The notes beneath the pieces are model-generated. The model had not been told where the DNA came from. It made no database searches and saw only the letters and a program-made list of their open reading frames with translations. A stretch of 64,000 nt of DNA from Erwinia aphidicola. Its GTDB lineage: Bacteria; Pseudomonadota; Gammaproteobacteria; Enterobacterales; Enterobacteriaceae. Each line of letters begins with the position of its first letter. The stretch's first letter is position 1. Where the stretch lies: assembly GCF_014773485.1 (NCBI RefSeq), contig NZ_JACXBP010000003.1:434001-498000 (forward strand), given 5' to 3'. Both the position numbers and the translations under genes were made by a program. This document shows positions 32,593 to 41,473 of the stretch, piece after piece.

Positions 32593-33051
32593 ATGCTTTC
32601 TATTGCGATTGGCGCTGATGATGCCGCCATTGAGTTAAAAAACATCCTGGTCAACTACCTGCAGCAGGCGGGCTTTGCCACCACTGATTACAGTGCTGAC
32701 ATGCAGCAGGAGAGCGGTTGCGCCTACCCTGATATTGCCTGGACAGTGGCACAAGCCATCAAGACTGGCCGGCATCAACGTGGCATCCTGGTGTGCGGTA
32801 CGGGCATAGGAATGAGTATCACGGCGAATAAAGTGCCCGGCATCCGCGCCGCTCAGTGTCATGACACTTACTCAGCTGAGCGCGCGCGTAAAAGCAATAA
32901 CGCGCAAATCATCACGTTGGGCGCCCGCGTAATTGGGCTGGAGCTGGCAAAATCCATTGTGGCAGCCTGGCTCAAAGCCGAATTTGAAGGGGGCCGTTCG
33001 GCGCCTAAAATCGAAAGAATTGGTTACTACGAGCAGCTTACCGGCGGTTAA
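32593..33051 (+). CDS. RpiB/LacAB-family sugar-phosphate isomerase, possible D-erythrulose-4-phosphate isomerase
   Basis: 152 residues from ATG 32593, with SD TGGAG; the open frame upstream to 32500 is not supported. RpiB fold: GADDAAIELKNIL at the N-terminus, the active-site Cys in LVCGTGIGMSITANKVPGIRAA, HDTYSAERARKSNNAQIITLGARVIG and the phosphate-binding Arg/His positions. In tetritol pathways an RpiB relative (DerI) converts D-erythrulose 4-phosphate to D-erythrose 4-phosphate; ribose 5-phosphate isomerase activity is the alternative. It is divergent from the polyol operon and directly before talA-tktB. Confidence 0.78.
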   Translation: MLSIAIGADDAAIELKNILVNYLQQAGFATTDYSADMQQESGCAYPDIAWTVAQAIKTGRHQRGILVCGTGIGMSITANKVPGIRAAQCHDTYSAERARKSNNAQIITLGARVIGLELAKSIVAAWLKAEFEGGRSAPKIERIGYYEQLTGG

Positions 33052-33200
33052 AGGTCAGCGCCGCGATGGCGTAAACTTCCGCTAAGAGTGATAAGGCATC
33101 ACCCATTGGGCGGGCCCATTGCAACAATCAGAAAAAGCGCATTCCTATTCGACAGCGCCTGATGCACTGTGATCCGCCTGAGATATTTTTCTTATCATCG

Positions 33201-33234
33201 TTACACCCAAAATAGTTGGGGTTGCAGGCAGGCA
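33201..33234. repeat. Possible copy of a common enterobacterial intergenic repeat
   Basis: The stretch TTACACCCAAAATAGTT followed by GGGGTTGCAGGCAGGC resembles, from memory, an intergenic sequence seen many times in enterobacterial genomes (ATACCC-AAATAATT-GAGTTGCAGGAAGGCGGC). It lies in the 235-bp gap between the rpiB-like gene and talA, where no clear terminator for the former was found. Confidence 0.3.
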
Positions 33235-33286
33235 CTTAGCGCCTGTGCAGCCTGAAGTATCAAGGGTATTCAAGGAGCTTAAAGAG

Positions 33287-34237
33287 ATGAACCAGCTAGA
33301 CGCACTAAAACAATTCACCACCGTGGTGGCAGACAGTGGTGATATTGAATCGATTCGTAACTACCACCCGCAGGATGCTACCACTAACCCGTCTCTGATC
33401 CTGAAAGCCTCCGGCCTCGACTCTTATAAGCATCTGATTACTGACGCCATCGACTACGCTAAAAAACAGGGCGGCAGTAAAGAGACCCAGATCATTAACG
33501 CCAGCGACAAAGTCGCCATCAACCTCGGTATGGAAATTCTGAAAAGCGTTCCCGGCCGTGTTTCTACCGAGGTGGATGCGCGCCTCTCCTTTGACCGCGG
33601 TATGTGCGTGACCAAAGCCGAGAAGCTGGTAAGAATGTATGAAGAGAACGGCATTGACCGCTCGCGCATCCTGATCAAACTGGCTTCCACCTGGGAAGGC
33701 ATCAAAGCGGCGGAAGAGCTGGAAAAGAACGGCATCCAGTGTAACCTGACGCTGCTGTTCTCCTTCGCCCAGGCCCGTGCCTGTGCCGAAGCGGGCGTGT
33801 TCCTGATCTCCCCGTTTGTTGGCCGTATCTACGACTGGTACAACAGCCGCAAACCGCTGGACCCGTATAACGTGGATGAAGATCCAGGCGTGCAGTCGGT
33901 ACGTAAGATCTACGAATACTATAAGCAGCACCGCTACAACACCGTGATCATGGGTGCCAGCTTCCGTAAGACCGAGCAAATTGTTGCGCTGGCAGGCTGT
34001 GACCGCCTGACCATCTCCCCTAATCTGCTGGAAGAACTGCAGGCCAGCAACGCGCCGCTGGAGCGCAAGCTGACCCCATCAACCGAAGCTTTCCATCAGC
34101 CAGCCTCGCTGTCTGAATCTGAATTCCGCTGGGAACACAATCAGGACCCAATGGCAGTAGAAAAACTGGCGGAAGGTATTCGTCAGTTCGCCGTCGACCA
34201 GCAGAAGCTGGAAGATGTGCTCGCCGCTAAGCTGTAA
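33287..34237 (+). CDS. talA: Transaldolase (TalA-like)
   Basis: Pentose-phosphate enzyme moving a dihydroxyacetone unit between sedoheptulose 7-phosphate and glyceraldehyde 3-phosphate, with release or use of erythrose 4-phosphate. The ATG at 33287 gives 316 residues, equal to E. coli TalA; an upstream frame to 33245 lacks support. Schiff-base Lys131 is in [12 protein letters not shown]; other conserved parts are [26 protein letters not shown] and [14 protein letters not shown]. The neighbourhood maeB-talA-tktB supports TalA over TalB. Confidence 0.95.
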   Translation: MNQLDALKQFTTVVADSGDIESIRNYHPQDATTNPSLILKASGLDSYKHLITDAIDYAKKQGGSKETQIINASDKVAINLGMEILKSVPGRVSTEVDARLSFDRGMCVTKAEKLVRMYEENGIDRSRILIKLASTWEGIKAAEELEKNGIQCNLTLLFSFAQARACAEAGVFLISPFVGRIYDWYNSRKPLDPYNVDEDPGVQSVRKIYEYYKQHRYNTVIMGASFRKTEQIVALAGCDRLTISPNLLEELQASNAPLERKLTPSTEAFHQPASLSESEFRWEHNQDPMAVEKLAEGIRQFAVDQQKLEDVLAAKL

Positions 34238-34258
34238 CCTCTTTATTACCTCTATTAA

Positions 34259-34277
34259 GGCGGGCCACTGGCCCGCC
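34259..34277 (+). other. Intercistronic palindrome between talA and tktB
   Basis: GGCGGGCCA and TGGCCCGCC around a single C form a strong hairpin 21 bp after the talA stop and 23 bp before tktB. There is no T-run, so read-through with partial pausing or 3'-end protection of talA mRNA is more likely than full termination. Confidence 0.5.
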
Positions 34278-34300
34278 TCCACCACTTTCGGGAGAAAATT

Positions 34301-36301
34301 ATGTCTCAACGTAGAGAACTGGCTAACGCAATCCGCGCACTCAGTATGGACGCCGTGCAAAAAGCCAATTCCGGCCACCCTGGCGCACCGATGGGCATGG
34401 CGGATATTGCGGAAGTGCTGTGGCGTGAATTCCTGCATCACAACCCGGCCAACCCAACATGGGCCGACCGCGACCGCTTTATCCTCTCCAACGGTCATGC
34501 CTCGATGCTGCTTTACAGCCTGCTGCACCTCAGCGGCTACGACCTGCCGATAGAAGAGCTGAAAAACTTCCGTCAGCTGCACTCCAAAACCCCCGGTCAT
34601 CCGGAGATCGGCTATACGCCGGGCGTGGAAACCACCACCGGCCCGCTGGGCCAGGGTCTGGCCAATGCGGTGGGGATGGCGATCGCCGAACGCACGCTGG
34701 GCGCCCAGTTCAACCGCCCTGACCACGAAATTGTCGACCACTTCACCTACGTATTTATGGGCGATGGCTGCCTGATGGAAGGCATCTCCCATGAAGTCAG
34801 TTCTCTGGCGGGTACGCTCGGCCTTGGCAAGCTGATTGGTTTCTATGACCATAACGGCATCTCGATTGATGGTGAGACCGACGGCTGGTTTACTGACGAC
34901 ACGGCGAAACGCTTTGAAGCCTATCACTGGCATGTGATCCACGACATCGACGGCCATAACCCGGACGCCATTGCCGCGGCGATCAAAGAGGCGCAGAGCG
35001 TCACCGATAAACCGTCGCTGATCGTTTGTAAAACCATTATCGGCTTCGGTTCACCGAATAAAGCCGGTAAGGAAGAGTCGCACGGTGCTGCGCTGGGCGT
35101 GGAAGAAGTGGCGCTGGCGCGCAAAGAACTGGGCTGGAACTACCCGCCGTTTGAGATCCCGAAAGAGATTTATGCGCAGTGGGATGCGAAAGAAGCCGGT
35201 GCGAAACACGAGAAAAGCTGGAACGAAAAGTTCGCCGCCTATCAGGCTGCGCACCCGGAACTGGCGGCAGAGTTTACTCGTCGTATGGATGGCGGCATGC
35301 CGGATAACTGGCAGGCAGAGACCCAGAAATACATTGAACAGCTGCAGGCTAATCCACAGAAAATCGCCAGCCGTAAAGCCTCACAAAACGCGCTGGAAGC
35401 CTACGGTCCGCTGCTGAAAGAGTTCCTGGGCGGCTCCGCTGACCTGGCACCGAGCAACCTGACAATCTGGTCAGGCTCAAAGTCGATCAAAGAGGACTTT
35501 GCCGGTAACTATATCCACTACGGCGTGCGCGAGTTCGGGATGACGGCAATTGCCAATGGTCTGGCTCATCACGGCGGCTTTATTCCGTATACCGCCACCT
35601 TCCTGATGTTTGTGGAATATGCGCGTAACGCGGTGCGCATGGCGGCGCTGATGAAGGCGCGCCAGATTATGGTTTATACCCACGACTCCATCGGCCTGGG
35701 CGAAGATGGCCCAACCCACCAGCCGGTCGAGCAGCTGGCGAGCCTGCGCGTCACGCCGAATATGAGCGTCTGGCGCCCGTGCGACCAGGTAGAAACCGCC
35801 GTGGCGTGGAAGCATGCCGTCGAGCGTCATCACGGCCCAACCGCGCTGATCCTCTCGCGTCAGAACCTGGCGCAGCCGGAGCGTACTCCAGCGCAGCTGG
35901 AGAATATCTCACGCGGTGGCTATGTGCTGAAAGACAGCGACGGCACGCCGGAAGTGATCCTGATCGCGACCGGTTCCGAGGTAGAAATTACCCTGGGCGC
36001 AGCTGAAAAACTGACGGCCAGCGGCCATAAAGTACGGGTAGTCTCCCTGCCCTCTACCGACCTGTTCGACGCGCAGGATGCCGCCTACCGTGAATCCGTA
36101 CTGCCTTCCGGCGTGACGAAACGCGTCGCGGTGGAAGCCGGAATTGCTGACTACTGGTATAAATATGTCGGCCTGAACGGCGCTATTGTTGGCATGACCG
36201 GATTTGGTGAGTCGGCTCCCGCTGATAAGCTGTTCCCGGAATTTGGCTTTACGGTGGAAAACATCGTCAGCCATGCCGAAGCGCTGCTGAAACCACACTG
36301 A
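34301..36301 (+). CDS. tktB: Transketolase (TktB-like)
   Basis: Thiamine-diphosphate enzyme transferring two-carbon units in the pentose-phosphate pathway. 666 residues, family length. N-terminal [18 protein letters not shown], the [17 protein letters not shown] segment, the ThDP/Mg motif [34 protein letters not shown], the second-domain Glu in [11 protein letters not shown], and [24 protein letters not shown]. It follows talA by 63 bp. The name tktB rests on position, since tktA is a close paralogue. Confidence 0.94.
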   Translation: MSQRRELANAIRALSMDAVQKANSGHPGAPMGMADIAEVLWREFLHHNPANPTWADRDRFILSNGHASMLLYSLLHLSGYDLPIEELKNFRQLHSKTPGHPEIGYTPGVETTTGPLGQGLANAVGMAIAERTLGAQFNRPDHEIVDHFTYVFMGDGCLMEGISHEVSSLAGTLGLGKLIGFYDHNGISIDGETDGWFTDDTAKRFEAYHWHVIHDIDGHNPDAIAAAIKEAQSVTDKPSLIVCKTIIGFGSPNKAGKEESHGAALGVEEVALARKELGWNYPPFEIPKEIYAQWDAKEAGAKHEKSWNEKFAAYQAAHPELAAEFTRRMDGGMPDNWQAETQKYIEQLQANPQKIASRKASQNALEAYGPLLKEFLGGSADLAPSNLTIWSGSKSIKEDFAGNYIHYGVREFGMTAIANGLAHHGGFIPYTATFLMFVEYARNAVRMAALMKARQIMVYTHDSIGLGEDGPTHQPVEQLASLRVTPNMSVWRPCDQVETAVAWKHAVERHHGPTALILSRQNLAQPERTPAQLENISRGGYVLKDSDGTPEVILIATGSEVEITLGAAEKLTASGHKVRVVSLPSTDLFDAQDAAYRESVLPSGVTKRVAVEAGIADYWYKYVGLNGAIVGMTGFGESAPADKLFPEFGFTVENIVSHAEALLKPH

Positions 36302-36317
36302 TAGCGAAATAAATGTG

Positions 36318-36347
36318 AAAAAAAAACCGCCGCAAGGCGGTTTTTTT
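36318..36347 (+). terminator. Rho-independent terminator of talA-tktB
   Basis: An A-run and ACCGCC, GCAA loop, GGCGGT, then T7 from 36341. It begins 17 bp after the tktB stop. Confidence 0.92.
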
Positions 36348-36543
36348 ATGGTGTGAACAATAGTGCGAGGAAGGGATCAGCATGCCAACCACCATCCCGG
36401 CCAGACGACCGGCATAAGGCAAAAGTCGGTCCTTCCAGCTAATCTGGATAAATAAATAGTGAGAAAGTGAATAGCCAGGTGTTCAGAAATTCAGAGCGTT
36501 AATATCAACAGAGTTTCAGGGCGGGGATAAGCAGGCGCGGGCG

Positions 36544-36572
36544 TGCAGCCCATGACACATCAATGGGCTGCA
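36544..36572 (-). other. Strong hairpin after ypfG
   Basis: TGCAGCCCAT (36544-36553) and ATGGGCTGCA (36563-36572) are perfectly complementary with a 9-nt loop, 32 bp past the ypfG stop on the minus strand. No T-run follows. The remaining 36348-36543 between tktB and ypfG shows no gene or other clear signal. Confidence 0.45.
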
Positions 36573-36603
36573 GGAAATTAAGCGGGGAGTAAAGAAAAGG
36601 AAA

Positions 36604-37695
36604 TTAAGGCTGCATTTCCACGCTGGCAGTAGCCGGTGGCTGGGAATGATTACTGACCCACAGCGTCGGCCACTGGTCGCTGCTGTGCCAGGCGTCACAG
36701 GTGCTCTCCTGGGCGTATTCCGCCAGCACAAACTCGCGACCATTATACTGCCAGCGGGTCGCCACACCGCAGTCGCCCAGGCCGCGATCCTTACTGTAGG
36801 TCAGCAGCTCACCGCGTGCCGCATCAAAGTCGGCATTGACCAGCTCCAGCTGTTTACTGCTCTGCTCGGGCGGTGCGAACGGCAGCGTCAGCGTGACGCT
36901 TTTGGAGACATAAGGCTGGCTGCGCGTCACTTCAAACGCGAGATCGATGGTGTTATACGCCCCCATTTCACAGCTCACCAGCAGCAGTGCCTTCTCATCG
37001 TTCAAGGGAGAAACGCTGACCTCGCGCCGCTGCGGATTAAGCGAACAGCTATCGCTGTTAACCCGCCAGGTGCCGAAATCGATCAGCCCGCTGGTTTCAT
37101 CGTGCGTCAGTGCCAGCGGCGGGCGCGGCGGCGGGGCAACCTGCGGCAGCGCCGGCACCGGCGGTACATCCCACGCGGCGCGGTCGCCACGCTTAATCCA
37201 GGCACTGGCACCGTTGACGCGCCCCTGCACCTCATCCATCAGCAGCAGCGCCGCCTTCAGGCCGTGCAGCGACACCGTGGCATCCGCCCGGTAGAGCAGC
37301 TGGATGGCATCGGCATCCATCACCTGAGCGAGGAATTCATCGATAGAGATAGCGTGATGGGTCAGCAGGTGGTGCGGCTCCACATCCCAGTGTTTAAGGT
37401 CGAGCTGCAGCCGTCGTCCATCCAGCAGCAGGTTGTCGCGCAGCGCGCCGCCCGTCAGTTCGCCACTGTAGCGGTTGCCATAATCGATGCGCAGTTCGGC
37501 CTGGGCATTATTCCCCGCCGCACGCTCCAGCGTCATTGCCAGCCCGTTATCGCCAGGGAAACTGCGCGCTTCGCAGCTGTTGAGGTTGTTGCAGGTAATC
37601 TGCCAGTCAGAAAAAGTCTTCTGTAACGGCTGGGCCTGCAACGCTGCCGCAAACAAAAACAGGGGCAGCACTGACCATTTCGTCCAGTAAGGCAT
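36604..37695 (-). CDS. ypfG: YpfG, DUF1176 exported protein
   Basis: 363 residues from ATG 37695, followed directly by a signal peptide (PLFLFAAALQAQ, cleavage near residue 19); a TTG start 10 codons upstream is the alternative. The mature part is DUF1176, with several Cys probably in disulfides (ITCNNLNSCEARSF, SDSCSLNPQRRE, GDCGVATRWQ, STCDAWHSSDQWPTLW). Periplasmic location is expected; function unknown. The tktB-ypfG-nudK order is the same as in E. coli. Confidence 0.88.
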   Translation of the reverse strand: MPYWTKWSVLPLFLFAAALQAQPLQKTFSDWQITCNNLNSCEARSFPGDNGLAMTLERAAGNNAQAELRIDYGNRYSGELTGGALRDNLLLDGRRLQLDLKHWDVEPHHLLTHHAISIDEFLAQVMDADAIQLLYRADATVSLHGLKAALLLMDEVQGRVNGASAWIKRGDRAAWDVPPVPALPQVAPPPRPPLALTHDETSGLIDFGTWRVNSDSCSLNPQRREVSVSPLNDEKALLLVSCEMGAYNTIDLAFEVTRSQPYVSKSVTLTLPFAPPEQSSKQLELVNADFDAARGELLTYSKDRGLGDCGVATRWQYNGREFVLAEYAQESTCDAWHSSDQWPTLWVSNHSQPPATASVEMQP

Positions 37696-37821
37696 TGATC
37701 GAGGGGTCCCGGTGATGTGAGGCAAAGAAGAATATTAGCACAGACGATCTGTGCACTGATTCCATCATGCGTTGCTGCGCCCAGGGCCTCAATCGGATTT
37801 ATCGGACAGTCGTGGTCAGAT

Positions 37822-38403
37822 TCAACTCAGACGCAGCCAGCCTTCAATCAGTGCATGCTGTAACAGGGTTACCGTTTTACCATCTTTGATGCGGCCATCT
37901 TTGACCATCGCCCAGGCTTCCGGGAAGGTCACTTCCAGCACGTCGATATCCTCATCCTCTACCCCGCCCCCGGCGTTATCGCGCTGGGCATCGCTATATT
38001 CTGCGGCAAAAAAGTGGATCAGCTCGGTCACGCCGCCCGGCGACATGTAGAGCTCATACAGCTTTTCGACTTCGCCCACCGCGTAACCGGTCTCTTCAAT
38101 GGCTTCTTTACGGATGCAGTCTTCTGGCGAATCATCATCAAGCAGCCCGGCACAGGCTTCAATCAGCATGCCGCTGGGATTGCCGTTAACCCAGGTGGCA
38201 ATGCGGAACTGACGCGTCAGCACCACGCTGTTTTTATCGCGGTTGTACAGCAGGATAGTGGCGCCGTTGCCACGATCGTACACTTCGCGCTTGTGGCGGA
38301 GGGTGGAGCCGTCCTTCGCGGTGATCTCGTAGGTAAAGTTGCGCAGGGTGAACCAGTTTTCTGACAGGATTTTATTTTTGATGACGTCGATCTTGGCTGA
38401 CAT
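37822..38403 (-). CDS. nudK: GDP-mannose pyrophosphatase NudK
   Basis: Nudix hydrolase splitting GDP-mannose to GMP and mannose 1-phosphate. 193 residues. The Nudix box begins at the Gly of [23 protein letters not shown] and contains the metal-binding KEAIEETG (REUXEE-type). The N-terminal half with [24 protein letters not shown] is typical of NudK. It follows ypfG; E. coli has aegA and narQ next, which are missing here. Confidence 0.93.
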   Translation of the reverse strand: MSAKIDVIKNKILSENWFTLRNFTYEITAKDGSTLRHKREVYDRGNGATILLYNRDKNSVVLTRQFRIATWVNGNPSGMLIEACAGLLDDDSPEDCIRKEAIEETGYAVGEVEKLYELYMSPGGVTELIHFFAAEYSDAQRDNAGGGVEDEDIDVLEVTFPEAWAMVKDGRIKDGKTVTLLQHALIEGWLRLS

Positions 38404-38478
38404 ACAGGCTCCGTTGAGATGAATCGGGAGTCTGCCATCTTAGAACGCAACGCGAGGGAAAACTATCTGAAAGACAAA

Positions 38479-38498
38479 GGGTCAGGCATGCCTGACCC
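38479..38498. repeat. Perfect 20-bp palindrome after ansP
   Basis: GGGTCAGGCA / TGCCTGACCC, perfect. It shares the core CAGGCATGCCTG and the following ACCCTTACC-like tail with 19158-19177. It is 36 bp past the ansP stop and, read on the minus strand, is followed by TTTGTCTTTC, so it may also terminate ansP. Confidence 0.65.
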
Positions 38499-38533
38499 TT
38501 ACCGTGATGACCTGAGCATTTCGCCGATGGCGA

Positions 38534-39982
38534 TTAGTGGTTATGTTCTTCCTGCGCCAGCGCATTCACACGCTTGCGGGCGCCAAACCAGCCCAGTACC
38601 AGCACCACGGCAATCAGCGGGATAGCCGCAATGGTGTAGGTGCCGTTCGGGTAGTCAAACGCCATCAGCACCAGCACGCTGGCCAGGAACAGCAGCGTCA
38701 GCCAGGAGGTAAACGGCGCCCACGGCATTTTAAAGCTCACATCTTCCGCCTTGCCCTCTTTGATGGCTTTACGCAGGCGCATCTGGCACACCACGATAAA
38801 TGCCCAAGAGGAGATAATCCCCAGCGCCGCAACGTTCAGTACGATCTCAAACACGCGCGATGGCACCACGTAGTTCAGGTACACGCCGATGATGTATACG
38901 CCGATGGTGACCAGAATCCCCATATAAGGCACCTGCTGGCCGCTCATTTTCGACATGAACTTCGGCGCAGATCCGCCCATCGACATCGAGCGCAGGATAC
39001 GCCCGGTTGAATAGAGGCCGGAGTTCAGGCTGGAAAGCGCTGCGCTCAGTACCACGATATTCATAATGCTGCCGACGTAAGGCACGCCCAGCTTGGTAAA
39101 GAAGGTCACGAACGGACTTTGACCGGCCTGATAGGCATTCCACGGCAGCAGCAGCACCAGCAGCACTACCGAGCCGACGTAGAACAGGCCAATACGCCAG
39201 ATCACGCTGTTGATCGCTTTTGGCAGCATGGTTTTCGGGTCTTTACACTCGCCCGCTGCGGTGCCCACCAGCTCAATTGAGGCAAAGGCAAACACCACCC
39301 CCTGCACCAGCACCAGCGCCGGCATCAGACCATTGGGGAAGAAGCCGCCGTTGTCGGTGATCAGATGGAAGCCGGTCGCGTTACCGTCCAGCGGCTTGCC
39401 GCTGCCGAGGAACACCACACCGACCACCAGGAAAATCACGATCGCCAGCACTTTAATCAGCGCAAACCAGAACTCCATTTCGGCGAACCACTTCACGCCG
39501 ATCATATTCATCGTGCCGACAATGGCCAGCGCACCAAGGGCAAACACCCACTGCGGCACATCGCCGAACGCGCCCCAGTAGTGCATGTAGAGCGCCACGG
39601 CGGTGATATCCACAATCCCGGTCATCGCCCAGTTGACGAAGTACATCCAGCCCGCCACGTAAGAGGCTTTTTCACCCAGGAACTCACGGGAGTAGGAGAC
39701 GAAGCTGCCGCTTGACGGGCGGTGCAGTACCAGTTCGCCAAGCGCGCGCAGAATGAAGAAGGAGAAGATACCGCAGACTAAATAGACCAGCGCCAGCGCC
39801 GGCCCCGCTGCCTGCAGGCGGGCGCCTGCGCCGAGGAACAGACCCGTACCAATCGCGCCGCCGATGGCAATCATCTGAACGTGACGGTTGTCCATAGCTT
39901 TATGGTAGCCGGAATCATGAGAATTTAACCAACGTCTTCTTGCAGCGCGTTTGTCTGCGCCAGATTTTTTATCAGCTTTCAT
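38534..39982 (-). CDS. ansP: L-asparagine permease AnsP
   Basis: 482 residues of the amino-acid/polyamine/organocation family, 12 expected helices. The N-terminal RRWLNSHDSGYHKAMDNRHVQM and GGAIGTGLFLGAG are close to E. coli AnsP, as are LVLHRPSSGSFVSYSREFLGEKASYVAGWMYF (in part), the AMTGIVDITAVALYMHYWG helix and the C-terminal FDYPNGTYTIAAIPLI. Predicted inner-membrane asparagine-proton symporter. SD AGGAT. E. coli ansP is elsewhere on the chromosome, so here it occupies the aegA-narQ position. Confidence 0.92.
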   Translation of the reverse strand: MKADKKSGADKRAARRRWLNSHDSGYHKAMDNRHVQMIAIGGAIGTGLFLGAGARLQAAGPALALVYLVCGIFSFFILRALGELVLHRPSSGSFVSYSREFLGEKASYVAGWMYFVNWAMTGIVDITAVALYMHYWGAFGDVPQWVFALGALAIVGTMNMIGVKWFAEMEFWFALIKVLAIVIFLVVGVVFLGSGKPLDGNATGFHLITDNGGFFPNGLMPALVLVQGVVFAFASIELVGTAAGECKDPKTMLPKAINSVIWRIGLFYVGSVVLLVLLLPWNAYQAGQSPFVTFFTKLGVPYVGSIMNIVVLSAALSSLNSGLYSTGRILRSMSMGGSAPKFMSKMSGQQVPYMGILVTIGVYIIGVYLNYVVPSRVFEIVLNVAALGIISSWAFIVVCQMRLRKAIKEGKAEDVSFKMPWAPFTSWLTLLFLASVLVLMAFDYPNGTYTIAAIPLIAVVLVLGWFGARKRVNALAQEEHNH

Positions 39983-40190
39983 TTTCTATCCTAGTTGTCC
40001 TGTCCACAAAAGAGTGATGCGGCTACCTGTCCCGGGTATCCTGTTTTCTTATCTGTTTTCGAAGATGCCGACCAAACGATTGCGTACACTGTCGCATGTC
40101 TGAACAACTCCCCTGCCAGCTGTAGTTATATTCTTGACGCAGGCAGGGAAAATGCGGCGATGCATCCTAACCGTTCTGATTAACTGACGC

Positions 40191-40214
40191 AAAAAATCCA
40201 CGACCGAAATCGTG
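40191..40214 (-). terminator. Second minus-strand terminator upstream of ansP
   Basis: On the minus strand CACGA, loop TTTCGG, TCGTG, G, then ATTTTTT. The stem is short (5 bp). It lies 37 bp downstream, in the minus direction, of a stronger terminator (40244-40273), about 210 bp before the ansP start. Confidence 0.45.
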
Positions 40215-40243
40215 AGCTTTTGTGATTTTTGTCGGAGAACGCA

Positions 40244-40273
40244 TAAAAAAACCGACCACAATTTGCGGTCGGT
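40244..40273 (-). terminator. Strong minus-strand terminator in the ansP-narP-like gap
   Basis: On the minus strand ACCGACC (40267-40273), loop GCAAATTGT, GGTCGGT (40251-40257), then a run of T. No minus-strand gene lies upstream of it: the next gene is on the + strand at 40624. It therefore marks the 3' end of an unannotated transcript or an attenuator in a long ansP leader. Confidence 0.8.
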
Positions 40274-40420
40274 CAGTGAAAACACTAAGTACTACACAGG
40301 GACATACAGGGATGAGGGTAATGCTGGGGTCTTGCGGTCAATCTCACTACTTAACGTGGTTGATGGGTTAATTATGGCCTGGTTCAATGAAAAGCAGGGT
40401 GAGGGTTAGGTAAAAGCGTT
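40244..40420 (-). ncRNA. Candidate small RNA or ansP leader RNA
   Basis: The terminator at 40244-40273 defines the 3' end; the 5' end is uncertain. TTGACA on the minus strand (40428-40433) is a perfect -35 hexamer, but the -10 at the right distance is weak (CCTAAC at 17 bp, TACCTA at 15 bp). The transcript would have C/U-rich single-stranded stretches (CCCTCATCCCTGTATGTCCC) next to the terminator, typical of an Hfq-dependent RNA seed. No credible peptide is encoded. I could not match it to a known RNA family from memory. Confidence 0.4.
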
Positions 40421-40623
40421 AAAGCATTGTCAACGAAAAACCAGCCAACTGGCGCCAAACGTCAAGAAGTATGTCAAAAGCCAACTGATGTAACAGGGCG
40501 TGAAAGTGCCCGCTTTTGCTACTTCTGCAAACTCCCTGCCGGCATTACACTACCCACTTGATTGAAAGGGTGATGAGAGTACGTTGCCCTCAATTCGCCG
40601 CCCGCAGGCAAGGAGTGAAGGTT

Positions 40624-41259
40624 ATGGAAGATCATGATTTCAGCGTATTGATTATCGAAAGCCACCCGCTGGTACGTTACGGACTGCACAGCCTGCTGGC
40701 GCAAGACCCGCGTTTTAAGCTGATAGTGGAGGCAAAAAGCGGTGCCGAAGGGGTGAGCAGAGCGCGCAGCCTGCGCCCCACCCTGATCCTGCTGGAGCGT
40801 GAAATCAGCGATATGCCCTACCCGGATGCGATCAGTGCGCTGCGCGGCGCTTCGGCCGATTCGCAGATTGCGGTGTTAATAAACCAGCAGTGCGCTGACT
40901 TTTCGGCACTGATGACTTCCGGAGTTCAGGGAGTGATTCTAAAACGCACCGAAACGGAGCCACTGCTGGCAGAGATCGTCAAGGTTGCGCAGGGCGGTAA
41001 GGCCTGGAGCGCGGCTCTGCAGGGGGTTTACGGCGCCGCAGTACAGCAGGCCGATCGGCTGAGTATTCTCACCGGGCGCGAGCGTGAAGTCTTGCGTGAG
41101 GTGGCCAGCGGGTTGGCGAACCGTCAGATAGCCGACTGCCTGGCGATTTCAGAGCAGACCGTGAAGGTGCACATCCGCAATGTGCTGCGTAAGCTAAACG
41201 TGCACTCACGCGTGGCCGCCACCGTGCTCTGGTTATCCAGCCCGCACGCCAACCTGTAA
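40624..41259 (+). CDS. NarP-like LuxR/FixJ-type regulator with degenerate receiver
   Basis: 211 residues from ATG 40624, with GAAGG upstream; the open frame to 40516 is not supported. The C-terminal helix-turn-helix (LTGREREVLREVASGLANRQIADCLAISEQTVKVHIRN, by segments) is close to NarP. The receiver is unusual: the acidic pocket is ESH (residues 12-14) instead of DDH, the phosphoacceptor position is Glu58 (LILLEREIS) instead of Asp, and the Thr/Ser switch is lost, while Lys107 remains. It cannot be phosphorylated in the usual way. It sits where E. coli has narQ, directly before acrD, with no sensor kinase nearby. Confidence 0.82.
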   Translation: MEDHDFSVLIIESHPLVRYGLHSLLAQDPRFKLIVEAKSGAEGVSRARSLRPTLILLEREISDMPYPDAISALRGASADSQIAVLINQQCADFSALMTSGVQGVILKRTETEPLLAEIVKVAQGGKAWSAALQGVYGAAVQQADRLSILTGREREVLREVASGLANRQIADCLAISEQTVKVHIRNVLRKLNVHSRVAATVLWLSSPHANL

Positions 41260-41302
41260 CTGGCCGGGGCCGCTTTCGTACGATAATTTACATATTCTCC
41301 TC

Positions 41303-41320
41303 ATTTTCTCCACGATTACT
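41303..41320 (+). promoter_or_regulatory. Putative BaeR box upstream of acrD
   Basis: ATTTTCTCCACGATTACT matches the BaeR consensus TTTTTCTCCATDATTGGC well in its first half (TTTTCTCCA) and at ATT. It is 154 bp before the acrD ATG. BaeSR controls acrD in E. coli, Salmonella and, as published, Erwinia amylovora, so the match is meaningful though imperfect. Confidence 0.45.
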
Positions 41321-41473
41321 GACACACGGGCAGGTAAAGTGATTAACTGCCGGAGCGTGTTGAATAAATTAAAAATTTTGCTCCGCGCTGGACGCAATAT
41401 GCCTAACGCCGCAGGAAATACCGGCACTCTTTTCTTCTACTCTTTACTCAGATAACACGCTGCGGAGCTCGAG

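Noticed and set aside
36646..37626. + strand open frame of 326 codons opposite ypfG
   Set aside because: Shadow frame; ypfG on the other strand has a signal peptide and a known domain.
40049..40285. 78-codon minus-strand frame upstream of ansP
   Set aside because: It spans both minus-strand terminators, starts inside the first hairpin region and has no credible SD or family features.
40295..40320. CsrA-type GGA motifs on the + strand (CAGGGACATACAGGGATG)
   Set aside because: Only a few GGA units, no stem-loop presentation and no + strand terminator; not enough for a CsrB/CsrC-like RNA.
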